A stretch of 64,000 nt of DNA from Diplosphaera chodatii (Eukaryota > Chlorophyta > Trebouxiophyceae > Prasiolales > Stichococcaceae): the NCBI GenBank assembly GCA_032358165.1, contig JAALGY010000035.1, positions 744,001 to 808,000 of the forward strand, written 5' to 3'. Below the pieces are notes generated by a model. It was not told the origin of the DNA. It did no database searches and saw only the letters and a list, made by a program, of their open reading frames with translations. This document shows positions 13,401-23,910 of this stretch, one piece after another. Every line of letters begins with the position of its first letter. The first letter of the stretch is position 1. Both the position numbers and the translations under genes were made by a program.

Positions 13401-16400
13401 ATCACCCGGAGCAACCAAGCGGAAAGAGGAATCCTCTACAGGCATCCTGCGCTCCAAGGCATGCGTCGTTGACCCTAACCAGAACCCAAGCAAAATTTGC
13501 AGGGTTGCTTGCAGGCAATCTTCATGCAACCACACGCAAGTTCACCGTAATGACTACAATGCTGCTATACGCAGGTTCTGGCAGATGTGGTGGAGGCACT
13601 CACTGGAGCATACTATGAAGCTGGCGGTAGGTCTCATGCAGAGGCTCAATGGGTTTGGATATGGTGGTTGCTATCTGCACAGGGAACTGGCTCACCATGA
13701 ACCTCATGTAGCTCAGCCCTTGGCCCTATACAGGCTGCTTCTGTACTGTGCAGGCCTGCCTGCAGCCACTGCGTGGCTTACACGTATCGGTGTGTTGCCA
13801 CCATCTCCACCCCCGCCCCCAGCCCGGCCCAGTCCGCCTGCCGAGGTGGCGCACATGATTCAAGCATATCACCTCGTAGACAGTCTTCTCGAGAACACAG
13901 TGGCAGAGATGCTTGACTGTCTTCGTCACGCCACAGCGCCGCACGGATTGATTGCGCAAAACTGACTGCAGCCCGTTGTGTGCCAGGTACAAGCACCTGG
14001 CAGGGTGGCCACCGAGGTGTACCTCAACTACGACTTCCAAAACCGCGCCCTGCTGGCTGAGGCACTCACACACTGCAGCTGGCCCGACCCCGCGGTGCCG
14101 TGCTACCAGCGGCTGGAGTTCCTCGGCGACGCTGTGCTGGATGTGCTGGTCACACGCCACCTGTACCATGCCCACCCGTGAGCTGGCATCCTGCGGCAGC
14201 GGCGCCTGTCATACTGGCACCTGAAGCAGATGCATCTGACAGCAAGCATTGCTCTCGCGTCATGATCGTCAGGCATCTTGTTTTGTCACGATCGGCAGGG
14301 GCCTGGAGCCGGGACGGCTGCATGACCTGCGCTCAGCGTCGGTCAACAACGAGCGTCTGGCAGCCTGTGCTGCGGTGGGTCCAGCTTGCTGCTGTCAGCA
14401 TCACCTCACTCGAGGTGCTGATGGCCTACCGGTATGCAACACCACATTTGACCAGCATGCAAGTCCATTCATTTGCTCCGTCAGGTGCACCGACTCCACA
14501 GTCCCCTACGCCACTTCAGCCAGCAGGTGCTTGCATGCACCTGTGGGTATCCTGCCTGCCTAAACATGCACCGGCAAACACGGCAACATGCTTTTATGGG
14601 CGACAATGGTGTCACCCTGCTGATAGCCCATGTCCCACTGCAGCTGCTGGCAGAGATTGACGCATTCCTGAACGGCCTGCGGTCGGCTGCGGGGGCACAC
14701 CCCGCGGTTCAGACGGTGCACGTTGCTGACACGAATGGTGAGGGGTGCATTCGTGCTCATTAGTGGGGTGTTCTTCATGCAAGAGCTACATATGAAACTG
14801 CGTTTCTCCTGCTCTGGCAACATGCATGCCTTGGGTTGTGATGCAGAGGCTTGTAGCCATCCCGGCAGTGGGGATGGTACTTCTGCGACCGATGGTGCGG
14901 GCCACCATGAGCAGGCCACGTCAGGTGGCAGCAGCAGTCAAGGGGTCTCAGGTGCCCCATGGACTCCGTTGACATTTCGACCTGTCCTGCACTATGCAAT
15001 GTTAAGACACCGCAGAGCCAAGGGACCACACTGCAGGTGCAGGTGCAGCCGCCAGTGCCCTGCGCAGGAGGCTGGATGCGGCACGCCAGGCAGCCTTCGC
15101 CTGGGCCACCGAAGCAACCTTTGGCCGCTCTGGCTGCGGCGCTCCCAAGGTGCTGCAGGCTGCCGTGCTCACGACCTGCAGACTCCAATACATCAGGTGT
15201 CTGACTGACTGAGATATGCCAGTGGACTTGGAGACTCTTGATCCGTCAGGTGCTGGCGGACATCGTGGAGTCGCTGACCGGGGCCATCTTCCTGGACAGC
15301 AACAAGTGCGTGCTGCCATGCATATCTCCTGAAGCAAGTTGCCCAAATGCACGACCAGAAGAGCTCTTCAGGGCCCGGCGTGCAGTCATCGTTCTAGACG
15401 CCAGCAAGATTGTTTTTGCAACATGCAGGGACCTGGACACCGTGTGGCAAGTGGTGCACCCGCTGCTACAGCCGATGGTGGACCCAGACACGGTGCCAAT
15501 CCATCCAGTAAGTGCCTACTGACACAGCTCGCCAGTTTACGCTGCACACATATGATGCTACTCCCGATGATCAGGTTCTATACTTGAAGGTTTCCCTGAT
15601 GTCCTGCATGATGTGCAGTCCTCTCAAGCCACAGGTGCGGGAGCTGAATGAGCGGTGCCAGAAGCTGCGCCTGGAGGCGGTGTACACCACGGTCCAGCGG
15701 CACGACGACGAGCAGGACGATCAGCAGGCTGAGGAGGGTAGCAGCTCGGAGGCCATTGCAGACAGCAGCGCTGGGCTCCCAACAGCGGGCGTGCAGACGA
15801 CTGACCACTTTGAAGAGGTGCGCTGGTGGGGACTTTGCAGTTGCCAGCTGAATAGCACATGTTTCTGGTGAATGCTGCATTCCTTGTGCCAGCCTGACCA
15901 CCGCGGCGCATCGCAAGCAGACCAGGCAGAGGTTGCTGTCTCTCTGCGAAGGTCCTGCGGCGGCGGCGCGGCCTGATGCACGGCGAGGAGGAGCTGGCCG
16001 AGGGCGGCGGCGGCCCGGCGCGCCACGTCAAGCTCACCGTCTCGGTGCGGCTTGAGGAGCACACCTGCAACATCTACCAGGGCATTGCACCTCTGTGATG
16101 TTCGTCCAGTCTGGTCGTCCAGATTGTTTTGTCCAAGAGCAATGCTGGGGCTGCAGAAGTGACATGTGTCTCAAAGGCCTCTGCAAGCCAACGCAATGCC
16201 TCAGCCGACCTCGGGTATTACAATCTGCGACACCACCCTGGCAGGTGGCGGGGCAGGTTCTCGGCCGCTGTCGGGGTGCGCTCCACAAGCAGTCGGCACG
16301 GATGCTGGCAGCACAGGATGCACTATCCAAATGGTCCGACTTCCTGACACAGGTGGCCATGTGCTGGTGGTCACGACATGATAACTGGCATGTCAAAGGC

Positions 16401-16674
16401 CATCTGTCTCATTCTTCTTAAGCGTCCGGCATGAATTTGCAGCCAAATTATGGTTGCAGAGTATCAGATACATGGTGAACCATAATACGCAGAGTGAGGG
16501 TTGATGTTTGATTCGCAGCTCAATGCTGAACGTGCGGCTGCAGCCATGGAAGCCGAAGAGCGGCATGCTGCTGTCGTAGCTGGTGCTGTGGAGCTCAAGC
16601 ACAAGCTGCCACTTGGGCAGCGCACATGCGGCCATGCGCTTGCGGATGGCAGACGGGCAGGGTCGAAGCTATAG
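4439..16674 (+). CDS. DCL: Dicer-like RNase III (helicase-DUF283-PAZ-RNase IIIa-IIIb-dsRBD)
   Basis: Cuts long double-stranded RNA into small RNAs for silencing. I count about 49 exons and roughly 2,000 codons. Helicase: LQPRKYQEELF, Walker A TGAGKT (exons 4656-4677/4841-4971), CGEMGVDWWD (5057-5206), FDEAHH (5517-5594; many Dicers have DECH), GMTASPV (5679-5819), VSPKVTAL (7388-7468), TSVAEEGLDL (7876-7980), QSKGRAR (8105-8241). DUF283 at 8683-9259. PAZ-type platform: YIVVPLT (11262-11448), TFAEYY (11842-12020), VYLVPELC (12395-12468). RNase IIIa: ERLEMLGDA (12885-12978) and DVVEALTGAYYE (13575-13626). RNase IIIb: QRLEFLGDAVLD (13987-14177) and DIVESLTGAIF (15250-15305). All four acidic metal-ligand positions are present in both domains. 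The C-terminal dsRBD ends in LAAQDALSKW, and the last exon is 16519-16674 (TAG). Odd points: a 736-nt Ala-rich exon (10401-11136) just before PAZ; GC-AG introns after 5819, 8542 and 13458; and an unclear junction near 16090-16245, where the dsRBD frame does not join cleanly. Family is near certain; individual exon ends are by eye. Confidence 0.9.
11461..11520 (+). repeat. (CTCTG)n pentanucleotide microsatellite in a Dicer-like intron
   Basis: Twelve near-perfect units of CTCTG with two variant units lie directly after the exon ending at 11448. They sit in the intron between PAZ exons and form a strong pyrimidine-rich tract. Confidence 0.9.
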
Positions 16675-17234
16675 GTCAGGCAGGCAGTGGCGGCCCTTGT
16701 GTACCACCACCACAATCACATCAATAGATGTCTAACCACAGAGAAACCATTTCAAGTGACAATGTCCTCTGTGTCGACGTTGTCATGCATACCTCATCAA
16801 AAGCTTTGAGTGTGAGCTATTGTGTAGAGCGTCAGGTTTCTGAATACTGCAGCATGCACAGCGGTTTAGTTCATAGTGTTTGGAGGCTGTGTTTGAGCTG
16901 CTTGCAGCAGCATACGGCTCACCATTGTCAAGAGCGATACGCCATGGAAACACAGCGTGTTTTCTGTATGTTGCACCTGGTGTGCTTCTAAGTTAATTTG
17001 CTCAGAGTAGCCCAGCGCGCATCACCCAAACCATCAATCATATACGGGCTGCTATACACATTACAATTTCATTTGCACGCTCCAGCGCTACATCCGCCGT
17101 CAACATTGCGACTAGGCCTTCAGACTGTGTCCTTCACCCTTTGCAGTGGCATGTCCTGGAAAGCAGACAAGCATTTTTTGATTTAAAGTGTCGACAGCCA
17201 TGGCTGCGTAGCCACATTAATATGGGCAACATGC
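16675..17234. other. Intergenic stretch, no gene seen
   Basis: This lies between the stop of the Dicer-like gene and the stop of ISD11, so the two 3' ends converge here. I see no exon series. It presumably holds both 3' UTRs. No repeats stand out. Confidence 0.5.
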
Positions 17235-17780
17235 TCAGCAGTGGGACGCTTCTCGGACGTGTGACTGAACGCTAAGAGAAGCAATACCCACCATGATGCT
17301 CTTGTGCTTCCGCGCAAACAGCGTATACACCATCGCCTGGCGCCGCACTAGCTCCAGCTCTGAGTGCGCTTTTGTCCAGAAGTGTTGCAACTTGCTTGCA
17401 TCCACCTCGGCGGCGTGCTCGTGAAATGCCTCCTTTGCGCGCCGCTTCACGTACCTGAGGCGCAAGGCAGCCTGACACATGAGCTGCAAGCCCCCATATT
17501 CAACCTTCAACAGATAACGTTGGCTGCCTGGGCCACACCGCGGGGCAAACCCAAGTTTCCAAGCATGCAGCTGGTGCGGCACTCACTGTCTGACGTTGTA
17601 GTTTGGGAACTTGCGGCCTGCAGCGCATTGAACACATCAAACAGTTCAGTTGCACATTGGAGCTTGATGACATGCTCGTGCAAAACATGGGTCCCAAGCG
17701 CATAAGTTCATCCACTGCTGGCGCGCACCTTCACGCAGGAACGCACGATACAGCCCGCAGATTTCGCCTGCCGATGGCAT
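17235..17780 (-). CDS. ISD11: LYR-motif protein ISD11/LYRM4-like (Fe-S cluster desulfurase partner)
   Basis: ISD11 binds and stabilises the mitochondrial cysteine desulfurase NFS1 together with acyl carrier protein (family knowledge). Three exons: 17780-17729, 17617-17587 and 17454-17235. The GT-AG introns carry phases 1 and 2 that fit exactly. The start Met at 17780 is followed by GLYRAFLRE, which contains the LYR tripeptide, then RKFPNYNVRQ, YVKRRAKEAF and ELVRRQAMVYTLF. These match the ISD11 layout SLYRAMLRE...F..YN.R.Y..RR....F...L..IRRQ...G.LY. About 100 residues, the usual size. The C-terminal tail after KHKSIMV (about 16 residues) is extra and may come from reading through a donor-like GTGGG. 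Another LYR protein is possible, but the spacing fits ISD11 best. Confidence 0.8.
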
Positions 17781-18088
17781 AGAGCCTGGCGCTGATACGT
17801 GGCCGTTGTTTGCAGACAATTCAGTGCGTCGTGTCTTCCTCGCCAGTCATCATGCAGGCAAAGCAGCGAATGAGTGCAGACGTCCTCAGCTCCTCACTGT
17901 TCAGCCTGAAGTCACAGGAAGCTGCAATGGCCAGGTTCAAGTCAACATGTTCCTGAGTTTGCATGCGCTTGAGGGTTCCGATACAGTAGACATGATATGC
18001 TTGCACCACGAGCCTGAAGCTCTGTTGACGGTGATGGCTGTGTGCGCACGCAGCTGCAGTGGTCACATCACCCACACATGATCAGCTG
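17781..18088. other. Short gap between divergent ISD11 and kinase genes
   Basis: About 300 bp lie between the ISD11 start (minus) and the kinase start (plus). No gene is seen. The interval must carry or overlap both promoters. No clear TATA-like element. Confidence 0.4.
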
Positions 18089-21000
18089 ATGGACCTCCAA
18101 CATACTGCGCCGCAGCTGTTGGGAGACCGCTTCGAGCAGTATGAGCAGATTGGGCACGGATCCTTCGGGTCCGTGTATCGAGGGTGAGGCGACCTTTTGC
18201 TCAGCACCGCAGTGTGGATGTCCACATGCGCTCACTTGAGGCACTTGTTGGCCTCGTCCAACGGAGTGATGCTGCGTTTGATCATCGTGCACTATTCTGT
18301 ATGCTGTGAACACCAACCGCAAGCGCTGCTTGTTGCACCTGCTGATACAGGTGGGATTGCCAGGAGCAGCGCGAGGTGGCGCTGAAGGTCGTCAACTTGG
18401 AGGATGTGTACGTGCCTGCAGTATGTCGAATCAACAACCAGCAGCATGCACGGCAAGGCCTCCAACACATCGACGCGACCTCTTGTCTCCACTCGTCGCA
18501 GGGAGGATGACATCGAGGACATCCAACGGGTGCGGTGGCGACCTGCTTTTGTGGCGGACACTCCCAGAGCTTGCCTCAGGCTGTCAACCTGGTCAACACT
18601 CCCGCAAATACAGACTGGCTAAATGACAAGCTTGCACATGCACAATGCAGGAGGTGAGCGTGCTGGCGGCATGCCGCAGTCCGCACATTGTACGCTACTT
18701 TGCGTCTGTGCTGCCGCACGGGTCCACGAAGCTGGCCATTGCCATGGAGCTGATGGCGGCGTCTGCTGCAGACCTTGTGAGCGTGGTTACTCTGCAGCAC
18801 CTGCAGCTACGTTCGGTTGTCTGTGGACGCCCATGCCCTGGTGTCGCCCACATCAGGAGCTGCTCAGGGATCTCATGCCTTGTTCTGCCAACGCAGCTGG
18901 TCAATGGTCCACTGGATGAGGCGACGATTGCGTGGGTGCTCTGTGGCACACTGGGAGCGCTGTCGTACCTCCACGCTCAGGTACACTGTCGATTACATGG
19001 GGCATGCACAACTGTGGTATGACAGGCCGGTAGATTAGGGTGCCTGATGCTTGGAGACAGCCTGCCTGTGAAGTTGGGCATCTATCATGCAACAGGCTCG
19101 GATGCACCGGGACCTGAAGGCTGCCAATGTGCTGCTCACTGCCGAGGGCGCCGTCAAGCTGTCAGATTTTGGCGTGGCTGGCGCGCTGTCCGGCACAATG
19201 GGGTTCCAGCGGGCCACCCTTGTGGGGACACCGTACTGGATGGCACCAGAGGCAAGTGCTGGTGGTTTGTAATTGCCACCACGAGTTTGTGCCAACAACG
19301 CCTGATGTTGCAGTTGTGATGTTCGCAAGAAACGCAGCGTGACTACAGGTGATCGAGGCCAGCGAACAGGGCAGCACATATGGCCCATCTGCCGATGTAT
19401 GGTCACTTGGCATCACAGCCATCGAGGTGTGCATGTCATCAATGTGCAGCCGTGTGCACTTCTGGCGTGGCCAGCGTGAACCTTGCAGGGCCCCTGATGC
19501 AGTTGCCCACATGGTTTCAGTGTGATCTATATAGTGAAGTTGCTGATCATGCGGTCATGTGCACTGCAGCTGGCAACAGGACAGCCGCCATTGGCGGACA
19601 TGCACCCAATGCGTGCACTCTTCATGATCCCCAAGTCTCCACCTCCTATTCTGCAGCCTGGTGGGACACACAGCGCAATGCTCGTCGACTTTGTCGCCGC
19701 ATGCATGCAGGTCTGCATCGCCTTGCCTTTGCCTGAGGTCATGCCCTGCAATGTTTGGGCTGCACGCATGCCTGAGCCGTGCACATCTCAGCAGGCATCG
19801 CAGGTCTTGGGCTTGTAGATGCTGATTACGCAGCAACCTGCAATTGCAGACTGACCCAGGGAGGCGCCCAACACCAGCAGTGCTGGCAGCGCACCCATTT
19901 GTTGCAGGTGCACAGCTGCCTGCCGGTCTAGAGGCCTCCATCACAGCAGCCACCAAGGCGCAATCAGCTACTACCATGGCAGACATGACGCATGTTCCTG
20001 ATCGGGCTCAAGAGGTTATGCCCTGACGATGTTGAGTGCAGTGCTGTCACGATCTACTGCTTATCACTTGCCACAGGATAATGCATTGAGATGCCCGCTG
20101 TCGCAGGCACCATTGAACATTGAGCAGCAGCAGCTGCTGCAGCAGGATCATGATGTGCATCACCAGCACCAGCAGCCAGATAGACTGCTGCCCACAGCTG
20201 GCTCGCGAGGTAGCCTGCACAGCCATCAGTTCGGGCCACTGGATTTGGCACCATCTGATGACAGTGCGGCGCTTGCGGAGAGCCTGGCGGGCCGACAGCC
20301 TTCACACAACTTGTCCCTGTACACCGCATCTGATTATTCAGGTGAGATCAAGGTCGCATTTGCATATCACGAACATAGGATTGCAAGCAAATGTCCCTGA
20401 CACTACAAGTTCGATGGTACGCTGTCCCACTTTGTAGTCCACAGTCATGGGACGCACTCACGTTGGACATCTGCACTGCAGAGCGTGTTGCCAATGGCAT
20501 TAGCGGCAGCCTGCACAATGGCTCAGCAGCAGAGCTGGCAGATGATGCCGAAAGCAGCTGGGCCAGCCGCAGCATCATAGTGCGCGGAAGCGGCAGCAGT
20601 GGTGATCTGGCAGGCGCACTGTCACATCGGCATGTGGTCGGCGGTGTGTATGCTGTGCCATGCATGTTCCCACCCGGACTGGCATGCACATGTCTCACCA
20701 TGCTGTATGGGACTTGCAGTCGTGAACCAGGAATCAGATCACCTGGCAACACAGGCCCACTGTTTTGGCTCCTGCAAACTTTGTTTTTTTTTTTTCATGG
20801 TTTGCACTTCGTGAACCGAGAGCATGCTGCACCAGGTGGTGACGATCGCGCATCCACGAGACAGCGTCCAGTGCAATCTCGGCTGCACGCTGGCAGCCTG
20901 GACAGTGCGCCAGCGCTGCCGCTGTCCCCTGAATCCGTGACATCGCCAGAGGTGGATGCAGAGTCAGAAGACGGCCTGCCAACACCAGGATCGTCTCTGC

Positions 21001-21304
21001 CGCCGCTCACGCCCGTGTACACGCCCGCAGCAGCTGCAGGCTCTCTGGGGTCCTCAGCTACACCTCCAGAGGCAAGCTCCTCCTGTTTAATAAAGCAAAG
21101 CACACTTGGAGGGCTCTGGGTCGTTGGCAGCATGTTAGTTGTCCTCAGTGTAGCCATAGATCTCTTGTTGCTTCTGCAGCAACGGCAGCTGGTGAGGCAG
21201 CAGATTCTGGCCCGTGGACGGTATGGCGCCGGTGGCGTTGTCAGAGAACACGGTGCCATGCCCCAGGCCTCCAGTGCGCCATTGCCACGCCAGACTTCAC
21301 AGCC

Positions 21305-21338
<34 letters not shown>

Positions 21339-21569
21339 GTCGAGCTTCTGCATGAGACAGCAGCGCAGACACTGAAGCAGCTCAGGGAATCACATGACCC
21401 ATCACTGGCCCCATTTGCCGCAGCAGCCGCTGAGCTGTTCAGCGGCAGCAGCATGGCAGACGAAGGACAGGTGCAGCCCACTCTCAGGCAGCGCGACCTT
21501 GGATTGTTGGGCAACGTGCTCATGGGCCAGCTGCAGATCAGCGCTGCTGGGGCCAAGGTGCACAGCTGA
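18089..21569 (+). CDS. STE20-family Ser/Thr protein kinase (MST/GCK, plant SIK1-like)
   Basis: A MAP4K/Hippo-like germinal-centre kinase. Exons: 18089-18183, 18351-18407, 18502-18529, 18651-18776, 18897-18980, 19096-19251, 19349-19426, 19570-19710, 19850 to about 20012, 20077-20341, 20482-20643, 20836-21071 and 21180-21569 (stop), about 660 codons. The N-terminal kinase domain shows the glycine loop [17 protein letters not shown] (catalytic Lys), [22 protein letters not shown], the GTPYWMAPE activation-loop end typical of STE20, and [26 protein letters not shown] closes the domain. The C-terminal part has SIIVRG, resembling the conserved VVVRG segment of MST/SIK1 relatives, then Ser/Pro-rich sequence, an 11-residue polyGln, and a final helical-looking tail. 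Candidate GC-AG introns follow 19251 and 21071. Junctions after 20012 are less certain than those in the kinase domain. Confidence 0.85.
21306..21338 (+). repeat. CAG/CAA tract encoding polyglutamine in the kinase tail
   Basis: A run of CAG with two CAA codons encodes 11 Gln in frame inside the last kinase exon. Interrupting CAA codons normally stabilise such runs. It is coding, not a satellite. Confidence 0.85.
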
Positions 21570-22460
21570 TGGCACAGGCTCTTCATACGTCCCATTTGGG
21601 GCACAGGACTGCACAACACCTCACGAGTGTACCCAGGTGCCCCTACTCTAATGCACCTGGCTTTTGGTGGTGGCAGGACGTTTGGCAGGACGTTAGCGAC
21701 GTCTGATGTGTCTTCTTCCAGCCTGCTGTTCTATGGTTTGTGGGATCTTGATGAGCAGCGGATCTGGTGGTTTCAGAGCACGGTGCAATGCTGATCTGGA
21801 TTTTCAGCGTTTTGACATCAAATGTTTCAATGCTTGTGGTTCCACCGTGCAGCATTGGTGGCGGCCGTGAGTTAACACCTGGAACCACCGAAGAAGGCTG
21901 CGCACATCTGCGAGGTGGATTTCCGCCGGCGCGGTTGCTCGCAAATGTTGTTGTTGCTCAAAAAGTGTGAAAGCCACGTATTGGCAACACCATCAACAGT
22001 TTGTTTACCGTGCGTGTGTGCACATACATCCAGTGAAGAGCTTAGGGTATGTCCTGCCACTAATGTAGTTGCAACGGGCCATGACCAAAGCTCAAGGTCT
22101 TGTCTGTACAGATTTTGTTCTGTTTTGGTTTTTAGTTTGGTTTTGTTTTCTGCTTTCTGTCGTTTCTTGTGCGTGCATGTCGCCTCCGCTGAGGCCCCTG
22201 CATGAGCCACGAGGCTTTGCCAGGGCATACTTGTACACTTCCTTCCTTCCTTCAAGCCACCGCTGCAACAATATTGACACCAACTTGATACTTTCTCGCA
22301 GATTCTCGCAAATCCATCAGTTGCCGCAGATGTCAGAGGTAACACGCGCACAACTTGCCGCACTACTTCGGCCTTATCAATGACACTATGCAGTATTGTA
22401 CAGCAGCAACACCCACGTCGGACCAGAGGAAAACAGCAGGTTCATGTTTGTCCATCATGG
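21570..22460. other. 3' flank of the kinase gene, no gene seen
   Basis: This presumably holds the 3' UTR and spacer. There is a T-rich segment at about 22110-22170 and pyrimidine-rich CTTCC repeats near 22240. No coding series could be supported. The retroelement tail at 22461 marks the right border. Confidence 0.4.
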
Positions 22461-22672
22461 GTTTTTTTGGGTTTGTTTGTTTGTTTTTACAGAGGGCGTC
22501 CAGACCAGAACCAAGCTCAAGAACAAGGCTCTGCGGCACAATGCGGCGTCCCACGTGTGAACGTGAGGGCGGCTAAGTAGATCATCAAAACGTCCTGTTC
22601 GAAATATGTCGGTGGAGGACACTGGAACCACAAGGGAATGCAGGGCCCATGAGACCAGCGAGAGGCAATATG
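22461..22672 (-). mobile_element. T1 non-autonomous retroelement, truncated copy 1
   Basis: On the minus strand this ends in a (CAAA)n tail preceded by gacgccctctgta. It shares with the other copies the GC-rich tail block (acgtgagacgccgcattg type) and the following ccctgcattcccttg block. It is 5'-truncated after about 200 bp, where the next copy's tail abuts it. No coding capacity. It was recognised only by comparison with the copies at 22673, 22977, 58105, 60672 and 62704. Confidence 0.7.
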
Positions 22673-22976
22673 TTTGTTTGTTTGTTTTTTTACAAAGGGC
22701 GTCCAGACCAGAACCAAGCTCAAGAACGAGGCTCTGCGGCACAATGCGGCTTCTCACGTGTGAACGTGAGGGCGGCTGAGTATGTCATCAAAACGTCATG
22801 TTCGAAACATGTCGATGGAGGACACTGAAACCACAAGGGAATGCAGGGCCCATGAGACCAGCGCAAGGCAATAGTCCCGATGAGGAAGGCTACCTAATGG
22901 TCGTGCAAGTGCGGGGACCTAGCGGCGGCGGCAGCAATGCCACGCACACGCGGCTGAGTCGCACCGCTGCTTGTTG
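22673..22976 (-). mobile_element. T1 non-autonomous retroelement, truncated copy 2
   Basis: Same tail block and (CAAA)n tail as copy 1, but extending about 100 bp further 5' into the ccgccgccgctaggtccc segment. It sits head-to-tail with copies 1 and 3, as if each insertion hit the border of the previous one. Confidence 0.7.
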
Positions 22977-23910
22977 GTTTGTTTGTTTGTTTGCTTTTTA
23001 CAAAGGGCGTCCGGCGTCCAGACCAGAATTAAGCTCAAGAACGAGGCTCTGCGGCACAATGCGGCTTCTCACGTGTGAACGTGAGGGCGGCTGAGTATGT
23101 CATCAAAACGTCGTGTTCGAAATATGTCAATGGAGGACACTGAAACCACAAGGGAATGCAGGGCCCATGAGACCAGCGCAAGGCAATTGTCCCAATGAGG
23201 AAGGCTACCTAATGGTCGTACAGATGCGGGGACCTAGCGGCGGCGGCAGCAATGCCACGCACACGCGGCGAAGTCGCACCGCTGCGGGCCTATCATCCTA
23301 GAAATGTCGTAACGTCTGTCTGTCTACGTGCCACGGCACCCGCGGGTAAACCCAGAAAATCCCGCGCAGACATGCAGGGACCGGTTGCGTACAAGTACGC
23401 CGAGCTCTGGGCCCGCTGGGACCGGATACGCCGCGAGGCGCCCTGCATGCTGGTGAAAGCAACCACACCCAAAGGGACTGAGGGCTGGCGCTGGCAAACA
23501 ACAGAGGCTTGGCGGTTGACGCCGCAAGCTGTCCGATATGCACAACACCGGGCACCAGGGTCTTCTGAGGCAGGTGCTCCCATCCGCGCGGGCTCCGCGG
23601 GTGGCCGCTGCTAGGTGTTGTCATGCTACTAACGTCTTGGTCTTGCTCTTGCTCTTGTTCTTGATCTTGGTACAGTGCTGACTGGGCAGGTGAGGTACGG
23701 GTGCATAGGTGAGGGTGAGTGGTGGTGGGAGTCCAGGATGGGACTGAGGGTGAAGGTGAAGGCGACGGCGGGCTGACAGGCGAGGTGCGAGGGTGTAGGT
23801 GAAGGTGAGCGGCGGTGGGAGCCCGGAATGGGATTGAAAGTGAAGGTGAAGATGACGGCGGGTGCTGGCAGGTGAGGTGTGAGGGTGTAGGCGATGTGCG
23901 TCGGCGTGAG
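22977..23910 (-). mobile_element. T1 non-autonomous retroelement, long copy 3 with minisatellite 5' part
   Basis: Minus-strand counterpart of the complete insertion at 62704-63728: tail block, middle block (about 23280-23620), a GAGCAAGAGCAAGAC-type simple run at 23636-23670, and two to three units of a roughly 90-bp Pro/Thr-codon-like minisatellite (23700-23900). The plus-strand left border is the (GTTT)n tail. The right border, next to the LINE, is imprecise, and I could not find a convincing target-site duplication here. Confidence 0.7.

Noticed and set aside
20795..21619. 274-codon minus-strand frame antisense to the kinase tail
   Set aside because: It is a shadow of the Ser/Gln-rich coding strand (polyCys from CAG repeats), with no motif or splice support.
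21570..21900. Further kinase exons after 21569
   Set aside because: No acceptor plus protein-like frame follows, and the polyGln exon ends with a clean stop.
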